DNA of 64,000 bases from Flavobacterium buctense (GCF_014486695.1 NZ_JACTAB010000001.1:372001-436000), one strand, 5' to 3'; counted from the first letter of the stretch, positions 53,214 through 62,284 are shown. Made by a program: numbers and translations. Notes: generated by a model from the letters alone, not told the origin.

Positions 53214-54203
53214 ATGCCTCAAAAGAATGTTAGACTTGAAGTCATGCAGTTTCTGGAAAAAGACGTCAACCGATTTGTTGATGAGTTTTTAATTCCGGTA
53301 GAAAAAATATGGCAACCATCAGACTTATTACCTAATTCAGAAAGTGAAAATTTCTTTGAAGAAGTAAAAGAACTAAGAGAAATTGCCAAAGAGTTACCCT
53401 ATGATTTTTGGGTAGTTTTAGTGGGTGATACTATTACTGAAGAAGCATTGCCAACCTATGAAGCCTGGTTAATGGATGTAGAAGGCGTTGACAATGTGGA
53501 ACGAAACGGCTGGGCAAAATGGGTTCGCCAATGGACTGGTGAAGAAAACCGCCACGGTGATTTATTAAACAAATATTTGTACTTATCAGGACGTGTCAAC
53601 ATGCGTGAAGTGGAAATGACTACGCAACATTTAATCAATGACGGATTTGATATTGGAACCGGTCGTGATCCTTATAAAAACTTTGTCTATACCAGTTTTC
53701 AAGAATTGGCAACTTACATTTCTCATAATAGGGTTTCCCAAATTGCCAAACAATATGGGGACAAGAAATTATCCAAATTGTGTAAAATGATAGCCGGAGA
53801 CGAAATGCGTCATCACCACGCTTACAGCGAATTTGTGAACCAAATTTTCAAAGTTGATCCTAGCGAAATGATGTTGGCATTTCAATACATGATGAAACAA
53901 AAAATTGTAATGCCTGCGGTTTTCTTGAGAGAATCGGGAGAAAAAATAAGTACTGCTTTTGAAGAATTTTCGAATTCGGCTCAAAAACTAGGCGTTTATA
54001 CTGCCGCGGATTATGTTGATATCTTAAAGAAATTGACCGAAAAATGGGAGATTGATAAAATAACCAACCTTACGGCAGAAGCAGAAAAAGCAAGAGATTA
54101 TTTAATGAGATTGCCGGAAAGAATGGCGAAGATTTCAGAAAGAATGGTCTTGCCCGAAGAAACCAAAATATTCAAATGGGTTGAACCTGCTTTGATTCGA
54201 TAA
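53214..54203 (+). CDS. Acyl-ACP desaturase (soluble di-iron)
   Basis: The 329-residue protein has the two EXXH motifs of soluble stearoyl-ACP-type desaturases: EENRHGD near residue 110 and DEMRHH near residue 198. It introduces a double bond into an acyl-ACP using O2 and electrons from a ferredoxin-type partner. The 2Fe-2S oxidoreductase at 21312 is one candidate for that partner. It follows the acyltransferase gene by 3 nt. Confidence 0.9.
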   Translation: MPQKNVRLEVMQFLEKDVNRFVDEFLIPVEKIWQPSDLLPNSESENFFEEVKELREIAKELPYDFWVVLVGDTITEEALPTYEAWLMDVEGVDNVERNGWAKWVRQWTGEENRHGDLLNKYLYLSGRVNMREVEMTTQHLINDGFDIGTGRDPYKNFVYTSFQELATYISHNRVSQIAKQYGDKKLSKLCKMIAGDEMRHHHAYSEFVNQIFKVDPSEMMLAFQYMMKQKIVMPAVFLRESGEKISTAFEEFSNSAQKLGVYTAADYVDILKKLTEKWEIDKITNLTAEAEKARDYLMRLPERMAKISERMVLPEETKIFKWVEPALIR

Positions 54204-54211
54204 CCAATACA

Positions 54212-54238
54212 AATCCTTTCCAACGAAAGGATTTTTTT
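54212..54238 (+). terminator. Terminator after the desaturase gene
   Basis: AATCCTTTC (54212-54220) pairs with GAAAGGATT (54225-54233) around a CAAC loop, followed by T residues. Confidence 0.88.
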
Positions 54239-54250
54239 AAATCCATTAAG

Positions 54251-54895
54251 ATGTCAATACTTGATAAAACCATACTTTTTGTAAAAGAAAAACTCAAAAA
54301 CGCCGAAGGTGGACACGATTGGTTTCACATAGAACGGGTTTATAAAAACGCGGTTTTAATTGCTCAAGGTGAAGATTGTGATTTGACCATTGTAAAGTTA
54401 GGCGCATTGCTTCACGATATAGCGGATAGTAAATTCCACAATGGCGATGAAACGGTTGGACCAAGAACGGCGCGCACTTTTTTAGAGGCCGAAAAGGTTG
54501 ATGAAGTCACTATTGTGCATGTGATAAATATTATCGAAAACATTTCGTTCAAAGGCGGAAACTTCGAAAAGAAATTCCACTCTAAGGAACTCGAAATTGT
54601 TCAAGATGCTGACCGATTGGATGCGATTGGCGCGATTGGTATTGCCAGATGTTTCAACTATGGAGGCTTCAAAAACAGGGCCCTTTACAATCCGGCCATT
54701 GCTCCCAAACTTAACATGAGTAAGGAAGAATATAAAAATTCGGAATCACCAACACTCAATCATTTCTACGAAAAACTATTGTTGCTGAAAGACAAAATGA
54801 ACACCGAAACCGGGAAAAAAATAGCAGAAGCGCGCCATTTGTATATGGTAAACTTCCTATCGCAGTTTTATGCGGAATGGGAAGGTGAGAAATAG
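54251..54895 (+). CDS. HD-domain phosphohydrolase (YedJ-like)
   Basis: The 214-residue protein has the metal ligands of the HD family: HDWFHIERVY near residue 23, LLHDIADSKF around 56, and a final Asp in QDADRLDAIGA near 120. YedJ-like proteins hydrolyse nucleotide phosphates; the substrate here is unknown. The stop TAG (54893-54895) lies within a small AGTGGTCAGTA repeat. Confidence 0.88.
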   Translation: MSILDKTILFVKEKLKNAEGGHDWFHIERVYKNAVLIAQGEDCDLTIVKLGALLHDIADSKFHNGDETVGPRTARTFLEAEKVDEVTIVHVINIIENISFKGGNFEKKFHSKELEIVQDADRLDAIGAIGIARCFNYGGFKNRALYNPAIAPKLNMSKEEYKNSESPTLNHFYEKLLLLKDKMNTETGKKIAEARHLYMVNFLSQFYAEWEGEK

Positions 54896-54925
54896 TGGTC
54901 AGTAAGCAGTGGTCAGTATTCAGTT
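54894..54925 (+). repeat. AGTGGTCAGTA short repeat overlapping a stop codon
   Basis: AGTGGTCAGTA occurs at 54894-54904 and 54908-54918, with a related CAGTATTCAGT after it. The first copy contains two bases of the HD-gene stop codon. Confidence 0.7.
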
Positions 54926-54947
54926 CTTTATCTTTTGAAAACCGAAA

Positions 54948-55730
54948 TTATTTTCCTGTAAAACTGGCTTTTCTTTTTTCCAAGAAAGCCGTTGTACCTT
55001 CTTTAAAATCTTCAGTGCCAAAACATTTACCAAAATTTCTGATTTCTACATCATAACCGTCCACATCGTGTTTGTAATTGGCATTAATCGCTTTTATGGC
55101 TTTCCCGATGGCGTTTGGAGAATTGCGCATGATTTTAGCAGCAATGCCTTTGGTAAATTCTAAAAGTTCGTTCTGTGGCACTACGTGATTGACTAAACCA
55201 TACCATTTTGCTGTTTCCGCATCAATCATTCCGGCGGTCATAATCATTTCCATAGCGCGTCCTTTTCCAACCAATTGTGGTAAACGTTGCGTTCCTCCAT
55301 AACCGGGAATAACACCTAATGAAGTTTCCGGCAAGCCCATTTTAGCATTGTCTGAAGCTACTCTGAAATGACAAGCCATTGCCAATTCTAAGCCACCACC
55401 AAGTGCAAAACCATTCACTGCTGCAATAACCGGAGTTTTCAATTTTTCAACAAAATCAAATAGTAATTCTTGTCCTTGTGCCGCCAATTGTGCGCCTTCT
55501 TCAATAGAGAAACTGGCAAATTCCGAAATATCTGCTCCGGCAACGAAAGCCTTTTCACCTTCACCGGTGATGATAATTACTCTCACTTCGGAATTATTTT
55601 CCAAGCTTTCAAAAGCGTCATGTAGTTCTTGTATGGTGGCTTTGTTTAAAGCATTTAATTTTGCCGGACGGTTGATAGTGATTTGTCCGATGCCGTTGTC
55701 AATAGCAATGAGTATGTTTTCGAAGTTCAT
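54948..55730 (-). CDS. Enoyl-CoA hydratase/isomerase family protein
   Basis: The 260-residue crotonase-fold protein has KAFVAGADISEF for CoA binding and both catalytic Glu residues, in GGGLELAMACHF and PETSLGVIPGYGGTQRL. It should hydrate 2-enoyl-CoA in fatty-acid or amino-acid breakdown. It is the last gene of a reverse operon after the histidine kinase (12-nt gap); that pairing is unusual and probably not functional. Confidence 0.93.
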   Translation of the reverse strand: MNFENILIAIDNGIGQITINRPAKLNALNKATIQELHDAFESLENNSEVRVIIITGEGEKAFVAGADISEFASFSIEEGAQLAAQGQELLFDFVEKLKTPVIAAVNGFALGGGLELAMACHFRVASDNAKMGLPETSLGVIPGYGGTQRLPQLVGKGRAMEMIMTAGMIDAETAKWYGLVNHVVPQNELLEFTKGIAAKIMRNSPNAIGKAIKAINANYKHDVDGYDVEIRNFGKCFGTEDFKEGTTAFLEKRKASFTGK

Positions 55731-55742
55731 AAGATGTGTGTT

Positions 55743-57212
55743 TTATTTAACAATAGGAAGTGATACCATAAAAGTGGAGCCTTTTCCCGGTTCGGTTTCA
55801 AAAGTAATAGTTCCTTTGTAATTTTCGATAATGTTTTTGATAATTCCCAAGCCTAATCCCATACCGCTGGTTTTGGTGGTGAATTTGGGTTCAAAGATAT
55901 GCTCGATATTTTCTGCGTCTATACCAATTCCGTTGTCTTTTACTGTAATAATCACATTGTCTTCCACTTCATTAACCGAAACCAAAATGTGTTTTTCTTC
56001 TTGCTCTTCCGGAATGGATTGTGTGGCATTTTTAACCAAATTGGTAATGATTCGAATCAATTGTGTCCGATCGAGTTTTGAAATAATCTCTTCTTTATTG
56101 CTTTCAAAAACGATATAATCTTCGTTAAAAATATCTAGTGCCAATTCAACTACATCAACCACATTAAGGTTTTCATTCTGTTGCGCGGGCATCGAAGCAA
56201 AGTTGGAAAAAGCCGAAGCCACTGAACTCATCGTATCAATTTGCTGAATCATGGTTTTGGAATAATCATTCAGTTTTTGCTTTAATTCAGGATCATTTGG
56301 GTCAAATTTTCTTTGGAAACTTTGCACGGTCAAACGCATAGGTGTTAACGGATTTTTGATTTCGTGTGCGACTTGTTTTGCCATTTCGCGCCAAGCTTGT
56401 TCACGCTCGCTTTGGGCTAACATGCTGGCACTTTCTTCTAACTTGTCGACCATTTGATTATAAGCATTGATCAAAGAGTTGATTTCTTTGCTGTTGGCTT
56501 CGATGACAATTTTCTCGTTCTTTTGGTTCAAACTCGTTTCGTTGATTTTATCCGAAATGGTTTTCAGCGATTTAGTAATGTAACTCGCTAAGAAATACGC
56601 TAAAGCAAAAGCAATGACTAACATAAAGGAATACACCTGACTCAATCGCAATAGAAATTCGCGCAATTCGGTTTCGTAAAAACCATCGTCTTCCACATAC
56701 GGAATATTCAAAATGCCCAATGGTTTGAACTTGTCATCTTTGATTTGGCTGTAAGAAGAACGGTTTTTTACGCCGTCAATGTTTTTAATATCCACATATC
56801 TTTTGTCAACTGAAGATTGAACGAGTTTGAGGATATAATTAGGAATGGGTGGCGCGACTTTGTCTACAGAAAAAGTCGACTTAGACGATTTGACTAATTT
56901 TCCTTCAAGCGAATAAATATTGATTTCCAAGTTATGAATATCGGACAACTCGTGAATTTTATCTTTGAAAACCAGTCTTAGATTTTCGGGCGTCAACGGA
57001 TAAGTGGTGGTGGAAAGCACATAGTTGATGTGCTCTTTTATCGCAAATTCTTTTCGGTCTAAGCGTTCTTGATGGTAATCTTTGGCTTCGTTTTTAAACT
57101 GGATAATCGAAATGGAAGCCATCAAAATAGAAGCCATCAATATCAAAATAATCATCGACAGGAAAATCCTGATGCGAAGCGAAAGCATTGACATTTTGAA
57201 GCCGTTTAGCAT
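55743..57212 (-). CDS. Sensor histidine kinase (NtrY-like)
   Basis: The 489-residue protein has a first membrane helix (about 17-38), a periplasmic sensor domain (40-190), a second helix (193-213), a HAMP-like linker, the phosphoacceptor His283 in VAHEIKNPLTPM, an N box, and G boxes in DNGIGID and SGMGLGLGI. NtrY-like kinases phosphorylate an NtrC-type regulator, but none is visible here. The start could also be the ATG at 57194. It follows hemJ by 65 bp, a gap filled with a repeat, and precedes an enoyl-CoA hydratase gene. Confidence 0.9.
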   Translation of the reverse strand: MLNGFKMSMLSLRIRIFLSMIILILMASILMASISIIQFKNEAKDYHQERLDRKEFAIKEHINYVLSTTTYPLTPENLRLVFKDKIHELSDIHNLEINIYSLEGKLVKSSKSTFSVDKVAPPIPNYILKLVQSSVDKRYVDIKNIDGVKNRSSYSQIKDDKFKPLGILNIPYVEDDGFYETELREFLLRLSQVYSFMLVIAFALAYFLASYITKSLKTISDKINETSLNQKNEKIVIEANSKEINSLINAYNQMVDKLEESASMLAQSEREQAWREMAKQVAHEIKNPLTPMRLTVQSFQRKFDPNDPELKQKLNDYSKTMIQQIDTMSSVASAFSNFASMPAQQNENLNVVDVVELALDIFNEDYIVFESNKEEIISKLDRTQLIRIITNLVKNATQSIPEEQEEKHILVSVNEVEDNVIITVKDNGIGIDAENIEHIFEPKFTTKTSGMGLGLGIIKNIIENYKGTITFETEPGKGSTFMVSLPIVK

Positions 57213-57220
57213 TTATTAAG

Positions 57221-57275
57221 TTTTCAGTCGCAGTTTTCAGTCGCAGTTTTTCTGTTAACTGAGACTGAGACTGTC
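57221..57275. repeat. TTTTCAGTCGCAG tandem repeat with dispersed copies
   Basis: TTTTCAGTCGCAG occurs twice in tandem (57221-57233 and 57234-57246), followed by GTTAACTGAGACTGAGACTG. The reverse complement of this region shares CAGTTAACAG and AACTGCGAC with 21265-21300. It fills the gap between hemJ and the kinase. Confidence 0.75.
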
Positions 57276-57277
57276 AA

Positions 57278-57817
57278 CTATTTTTTCTCTCTTATTCGTT
57301 TGTAAAATTTAAAGCCCAGCATAATCAATACCGAAAACAAAACGATTCCGACTACGCCATAAATCCAGTTGAAAGCATTTTTTAAAATTACTAAAAAAAC
57401 TACTGCAAACAAGATAATCGTTGCGCCTTCGTTCCACAACCTCATAAAGTTGGAACTGTATTTGAATTCGTCATTTTGCAACTGATTATAAATCTGATGG
57501 CATTTGAAATGATAGGCAAACAATAAAACCACAAAACCTAATTTGACATGCATCCAAGGCATTTGCAACCAAGCCGGGATTATAAGTAACAACCAAAAAG
57601 CAAATATTGTTGCTAAAACTGCACTCGGCCAAGTAATGATGTACCACAAACGATACGTCATGATTTTGTATTGCTTTTGCAGAATTTCTTTCTCGGGCGA
57701 CGGCTTATCGTTGGCTTCAATTTGGTACACAAACAAGCGAACGATATAAAACAAACCCGCAAACCAAGTGATGACAAAGATGAGGTGCAAAGATTTTATG
57801 TAGTTGTAGAGTTCCAT
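57278..57817 (-). CDS. hemJ: HemJ-type protoporphyrinogen oxidase
   Basis: The 179-residue membrane protein has four or five helices, the essential His at residue 11 (SLHLIFVITWFAGLFY) and the conserved Lys in MHVKLGF, as in HemJ. It oxidises protoporphyrinogen IX to protoporphyrin IX at the inner membrane; the electron acceptor is unknown. It lies 8 nt after hemH on the same strand, which supports the heme assignment over a generic CopD-like label. Confidence 0.88.
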   Translation of the reverse strand: MELYNYIKSLHLIFVITWFAGLFYIVRLFVYQIEANDKPSPEKEILQKQYKIMTYRLWYIITWPSAVLATIFAFWLLLIIPAWLQMPWMHVKLGFVVLLFAYHFKCHQIYNQLQNDEFKYSSNFMRLWNEGATIILFAVVFLVILKNAFNWIYGVVGIVLFSVLIMLGFKFYKRIREKK

Positions 57818-57825
57818 TTAGACAA

Positions 57826-58839
57826 TTATTTACTCCAATCCTTAATCCAATTCGCCACAACCTGACACCATTCGTCTTCATCATTCATACAAGGCACTGC
57901 CATAAATTCTTCTCCACCGTGATGTAAAAACTGTTCGTTGGCTTCCATAGCAATCTCTTCTAAAGTTTCAAGACAATCCGCAACAAAGGCCGGAGTAACT
58001 ACAGCTAATTTTTTAATCCCTTGTTCTGGCATTTTATTGATTTCAACATCCGTGTAAGGCGTTAACCATTTGTCGCCCGCCAATCGAGATTGGAATGTTT
58101 GACTGTATTTGCCTTCCGGAATACCTAATAATTTTACGACTTGTTTTGTGGTCTCATAACATTGATGACGGTAACAAAATTCGTGAGCAGGAGAAGGTGT
58201 GTTGCAACAAGACCCATCGATTTTACAATGAGATTTAGTAATATCCGTTTTACGAATATGACGTTTTGGGATTCCGTGATACGAAAATAATAAATGGTCG
58301 TAATCAAATCCTTCCAAATGTTTTTTAATCGAATTGGCTAATGCCTGAATGTAATCCGGTTTGTTGTAAAATGCAGGTACATTGGTAAACGTCATTTCCG
58401 GGAAATACTTTTGACGCAATTCTTCAGCCAAAACAACAATGGTTGTGGTTGATGCCATAGCGTGTTGCGGATATAATGGTAAAAGCATCACTTCGGTAAC
58501 CCCTTTGTCTTTCAATTCTTGCAATCCTTTTTGAATAGTGATTGTTCCATAACGCATAGCAAGAGCTACGGGAATTTCAACTTTGGAAGCAACTTTTTTG
58601 TGCATTTTTTTCGAAATCACAATCAAAGGCGAGCCTTCACTAGTCCAAATTCTGGAATAAGCTTCTGCAGATTTTTTAGGACGAGTTTGTAAAATAATCC
58701 CGCGCACTAAAAGCGCTCTTAATAAAAATGGTACGTCGATAACGTATTTGTCCATTAAAAATTCATCTAAATACGGTTTAACGTCTTTGGCAGTTGGACT
58801 TTCGGGCGAACCGAGATTGACTAATAATACTCCTTTCAT
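57826..58839 (-). CDS. hemH: Ferrochelatase
   Basis: The 337-residue protein begins KGVLLVNLGSPESPTAKDV and has the catalytic His188 in SYHGIPKR. It inserts Fe2+ into protoporphyrin IX, the last step of heme b synthesis, in the cytoplasm or at the membrane. Just after the active-site His is a segment with five Cys (205, 211, 212, 222, 227), which differs from the Mycobacterium-type [2Fe-2S] pattern. It heads the hemH-hemJ pair. The 99-bp gap upstream shows no clear promoter box. Confidence 0.95.
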   Translation of the reverse strand: MKGVLLVNLGSPESPTAKDVKPYLDEFLMDKYVIDVPFLLRALLVRGIILQTRPKKSAEAYSRIWTSEGSPLIVISKKMHKKVASKVEIPVALAMRYGTITIQKGLQELKDKGVTEVMLLPLYPQHAMASTTTIVVLAEELRQKYFPEMTFTNVPAFYNKPDYIQALANSIKKHLEGFDYDHLLFSYHGIPKRHIRKTDITKSHCKIDGSCCNTPSPAHEFCYRHQCYETTKQVVKLLGIPEGKYSQTFQSRLAGDKWLTPYTDVEINKMPEQGIKKLAVVTPAFVADCLETLEEIAMEANEQFLHHGGEEFMAVPCMNDEDEWCQVVANWIKDWSK

Positions 58840-58938
58840 TTTGGCAATTTTAATTTTGTTAAAAGTAATGAAACTTTTTTTTTGGCTTTTGGCTAAATAA
58901 ATTTTTTACTAATGGTTTGATATACGAAATCAATGCGA

Positions 58939-59811
58939 TTAGGTATTGGCATTCAAACTCATTAAATATTTTTTCGGTGTTGTGGCAAATTTCTTTTTGA
59001 AAGCGGCAATAAAATGACTTCCGGTGCTGTAGCCGATTTTGAGCCCAACTTCATTCACATTATAAGAACCGGAATCTAACAACTGTCGGGCGTAATCCAT
59101 TTTATAGTCGAATAGGAAACCATAAACGGTGTCGCCGTAAATTTGCTTGAAACCCATTTTTAATTTTTTCAAACTTAGCCCAACTTGCTCTGAAAGTTCT
59201 TCTAATCCCGGCGGTTCGGCCATATTGGCAATCATGATTTCTTTGGCTTTTTTGATTTTCATCACATTGTCTTCGTCAATCAGGAACGGACATTGCTCGG
59301 CATTTGGATCTTCATTTCGGTTAAAATACAAACTCAATAATTCGTAACCTTTTCCTTTGTAATAAAGGTTTTTGATAGACGGATTTAATGAATAATGGAA
59401 CATCTGACTCAAAACAATAGCCATTGACGGACTGATATTTTCTTCTTTATAATATTTTTTGTCGTTGTTCTCCGGACTCAAGAACGGAATATGGTCGGAT
59501 TGATTACTAAACAAAGAATGGAACTTTTGGATGGAAATAATAACAGAAATCACCCAAGAATTAGGCGCCAATTCTAAGTCCAAAGGCAATTCTTTTTGCG
59601 GATTGTAGAATAACAATGACTTCTCTTCTTTCAAATCCAAAGCATAATTTCCCTGATTGAAGACAAATTTAGCTCTGCCTTTGATGCCAAAGTGAAATTG
59701 GATGAGCCCTTGACTGATGTGCCTTTTCACATGAAAATGGTCATTTCCATCGTTTTGAAAACGAATTAAAGTAAAATCATTTTCAATAGTTATTATTTCT
59801 TGAGAACCCAT
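58939..59811 (-). CDS. AraC-family transcriptional regulator
   Basis: The 290-residue protein has a sensor-like N-terminal part (1-170) and a C-terminal double helix-turn-helix of the AraC type: MAEPPGLEELSEQVGLSLKKLKMGFKQ then VNEVGLKIGYSTGSHFIAAFKKKF. It lies between hemH and hemA and is divergent from hemA, so it may control heme or iron genes. The ligand is unknown. Similar PchR-like regulators answer siderophores, but that is only precedent. Confidence 0.87.
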   Translation of the reverse strand: MGSQEIITIENDFTLIRFQNDGNDHFHVKRHISQGLIQFHFGIKGRAKFVFNQGNYALDLKEEKSLLFYNPQKELPLDLELAPNSWVISVIISIQKFHSLFSNQSDHIPFLSPENNDKKYYKEENISPSMAIVLSQMFHYSLNPSIKNLYYKGKGYELLSLYFNRNEDPNAEQCPFLIDEDNVMKIKKAKEIMIANMAEPPGLEELSEQVGLSLKKLKMGFKQIYGDTVYGFLFDYKMDYARQLLDSGSYNVNEVGLKIGYSTGSHFIAAFKKKFATTPKKYLMSLNANT

Positions 59812-59904
59812 AGCGACATTTTTTCGTATATGATTTCGAAAGCAAGTGAAATTCTTATTTAGAATGAATCTACATAAAGAATTCGCGAAGACTTGATTTC
59901 ATTG

Positions 59905-59912
59905 CAAATTTA
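59905..59912 (-). promoter_or_regulatory. Possible -7 box for the AraC gene
   Basis: On the minus strand TAAATTTG lies 93 nt before the AraC start at 59811. The 228-bp gap to hemA holds no other feature I recognise apart from the hemA box. Confidence 0.4.
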
Positions 59913-60006
59913 TGATAAATAACGCTAAAAAGATATTTGGTAATCAAAATATCTCACAGCGACACAAAAAGTCCCTACAGCGTTACTTTTATAAATTGTA
60001 TAGTAA

Positions 60007-60014
60007 TATTTTTG
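60007..60014 (+). promoter_or_regulatory. -7 box of hemA
   Basis: TATTTTTG lies 25 nt before the hemA ATG at 60040. An ATG six codons later (60055) is a less likely start. Confidence 0.5.
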
Positions 60015-60039
60015 TTGAACTTTTTAAGGAAAGTAGTCT

Positions 60040-61299
60040 ATGGAAAATTTTAATATGTCGAAACACACCTCTTTTTACGCCGTTGGATTAAGTTACAAAA
60101 AAGCAGATGCTGAAATCAGAGGAAAGTTCAGTTTGGATGCCAAAGCTAAATCAACTTTGTTGATGCAAGCCGAAGCCGAAGGAATCGAAGCCTTAATCGT
60201 TACATCAACGTGTAACCGAACTGAAATATATGGTTTCGCCAATCATCCATACGAATTAATCAAATTACTTTGTGAAAACAGCCAAGGCTCAGTTCCTGAA
60301 TTTCAGGAAGTGGCTTACATCTATAAAAACCAAGAAGCAATCAATCACATGTTCCGCGTTGGAACCGGTTTAGACAGCCAAATATTAGGTGATTTCGAAA
60401 TTATCAGCCAAATGAAAATTGCTTTTGTTGAAAGCAAATCAAACGGTCTGGTAAATGCTTTTATGGAAAGATTAGTCAATTCAGTTATCCAAGCCAGTAA
60501 AAAGATCAAAACCGATACCGATATTTCTACCGGAGCGACTTCGGTTTCTTTTGCGTCTGTGCAATACATTATCAAAAATGTAGAAGACATCGCCAATAAA
60601 AACATTTTGCTTTTCGGAACCGGAAAAATTGGCAGAAATACTTGTGAAAATTTGGTCAAACATACCAAACACGAGCAAATCACACTAATCAATCGTACCA
60701 AAGACAAAGCCGAAAGACTAGCTCAAAAATTAGATTTAGTAGTAAAAGATTACGCCGATTTACAGTTGGAATTGCAAAAAGCAGATGTGGTGATTGTAGC
60801 CACCGGTGCTCAAAATCCTACTATTGATAAAGCGATTTTAAATCTCAAAAAACCATTGTTGATTTTGGATTTATCGATCCCGAAAAACGTCAATGAAAAT
60901 GTAAAAGAAGTGGAAGGCGTGACTTTGATTCACTTAGACCATCTTTCTCAAATTACAGATGAAACTTTAGAAAACAGAAAACTCCACATACCGGCAGCTG
61001 AAGCCATTATTGAAGAAATCAAAGAAGAGTTTATGGCTTGGGCCAAAAACAGAAAATTTGCCCCAACCATTCAAGCGTTGAAAGAAAAATTAAATTCGAT
61101 CAAAGAAGGCGAATTGAATGTGCAACGCAAAAAATTATCCAATTTCGACGAAGAGCAAGCAGAATTAATCAGCAATAGAATCATCCAAAAAATCACCAAT
61201 CATTTTGTAAATCACCTGAAAGATGGCGATTCTATGGATGAAGGCATCGAATGGATTGAAAAAGTTTTTCAATTAGACCAAGAGAAATCATTCTTTTAA
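60040..61299 (+). CDS. hemA: Glutamyl-tRNA reductase
   Basis: The 419-residue protein has the catalytic Cys in VTSTCNRTEIYGF near residue 57, the NADPH site LLFGTGKIGRNTCENL, and a C-terminal dimerisation helix region. It reduces the glutamate on tRNA-Glu to glutamate-1-semialdehyde, the committed step of the C5 tetrapyrrole pathway. It starts the hemA-hemC-hemD-hemE run and is divergent from the AraC regulator. A tandem CTTTGCG repeat follows the stop. Confidence 0.96.
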   Translation: MENFNMSKHTSFYAVGLSYKKADAEIRGKFSLDAKAKSTLLMQAEAEGIEALIVTSTCNRTEIYGFANHPYELIKLLCENSQGSVPEFQEVAYIYKNQEAINHMFRVGTGLDSQILGDFEIISQMKIAFVESKSNGLVNAFMERLVNSVIQASKKIKTDTDISTGATSVSFASVQYIIKNVEDIANKNILLFGTGKIGRNTCENLVKHTKHEQITLINRTKDKAERLAQKLDLVVKDYADLQLELQKADVVIVATGAQNPTIDKAILNLKKPLLILDLSIPKNVNENVKEVEGVTLIHLDHLSQITDETLENRKLHIPAAEAIIEEIKEEFMAWAKNRKFAPTIQALKEKLNSIKEGELNVQRKKLSNFDEEQAELISNRIIQKITNHFVNHLKDGDSMDEGIEWIEKVFQLDQEKSFF

Positions 61300-61301
61300 A
61301 A

Positions 61302-61325
61302 CTCCGCGCCTTTGCGTCTTTGCGA
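61302..61325 (+). repeat. Octamer repeat between hemA and hemC
   Basis: Three 8-bp units CTCCGCGC, CTTTGCGT and CTTTGCGA (61302-61325) lie directly after the hemA stop, ahead of the hemC start. Similar short GC-richer units stand out in this AT-rich genome. Confidence 0.65.
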
Positions 61326-61339
61326 GAAAAATAAAACCA

Positions 61340-62281
61340 ATGCACAAAGTGAAAGAAAAAACTATTAGAATAGGAACGCGAGACAGCGAACTAGCACTTT
61401 GGCAAGCCCATACCGTTCAAAAAAAACTCAACGATTTAGGCTATAAAACCGAAATTGTTGCCGTAAAATCGCAAGGCGATATCATCCTTGACAAACCTTT
61501 ATACGAACTCGGAATCACCGGAATTTTTACCAAAACTCTAGACATCGCTATGATTAATGGCGAAGTGGATATCGCAGTGCACTCTATGAAAGATGTGCCA
61601 ACGGCTTTACCAATCGGTATTGTACAAGCAGCAGTTTTGGAAAGAGCCAATGTGTTGGATATTTTAGTCCACAAAGGCAATCTCGATTTTCTAAACGGAA
61701 CCGGAATGATTGCCACCGGAAGCTTACGCAGACAAGCGCAATGGCTGAATAAATACCCCAATCACACGGTTACTGATTTACGCGGAAACGTAAACACACG
61801 AATGCAAAAGTTGAAGGATAACAACTGGAACGGAGCAGTTTTTGCAGCAGCCGGTTTAGAAAGAATCAATTTAAAACCGGAAACTTTTATCGATTTAGAT
61901 TGGATGATTCCGGCACCGGCGCAAGGCGCAATGGTGGTTGTAGCGATGGGTAATGATAATTATACCATTGATGCCGTTTCACAATTGAATGATATCGAAA
62001 CCGAAATTTGTACTTATATAGAAAGACAGTTTTTAAGAACATTGGAAGGCGGTTGTACCGCGCCAATCGGAGCTTTGGCCAAATACAATCAGCATGATGA
62101 CACGATAGAATTTCATGGATGTCTGCTTTCGCTTGACGGAAAACAGAAATTTGAAATCAAGAAAGCGGTGGATATTTCAGCATGGAAGAAGTTAGGATTT
62201 CACTCAGCACAAGAAATTTTAGAAAATGGAGGAAGTGACTTGATGGCTGAAATCAAAAATCAGCTTAAACCTAAAGTATAA
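61340..62281 (+). CDS. hemC: Porphobilinogen deaminase (hydroxymethylbilane synthase)
   Basis: The 313-residue protein has RIGTRDSELALWQA, SLRRQAQWL, DLRGNVNTRMQKL and the dipyrromethane-cofactor Cys in FLRTLEGGCTAPIGA. It joins four porphobilinogens into hydroxymethylbilane. It is 40 nt after hemA and 3 nt before hemD. The hemB and hemL genes of the pathway are not in this window. Confidence 0.96.
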   Translation: MHKVKEKTIRIGTRDSELALWQAHTVQKKLNDLGYKTEIVAVKSQGDIILDKPLYELGITGIFTKTLDIAMINGEVDIAVHSMKDVPTALPIGIVQAAVLERANVLDILVHKGNLDFLNGTGMIATGSLRRQAQWLNKYPNHTVTDLRGNVNTRMQKLKDNNWNGAVFAAAGLERINLKPETFIDLDWMIPAPAQGAMVVVAMGNDNYTIDAVSQLNDIETEICTYIERQFLRTLEGGCTAPIGALAKYNQHDDTIEFHGCLLSLDGKQKFEIKKAVDISAWKKLGFHSAQEILENGGSDLMAEIKNQLKPKV

Positions 62282-62284
62282 ACG

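Noticed and set aside
57221..57275. Tandem repeat considered as a CRISPR fragment
   Set aside because: The unit is 13 bp in direct tandem without spacers, and no cas gene is near.
60345..60707. 120-codon minus-strand frame over hemA
   Set aside because: It is a complementary shadow of a clear hemA gene with no supporting motif.
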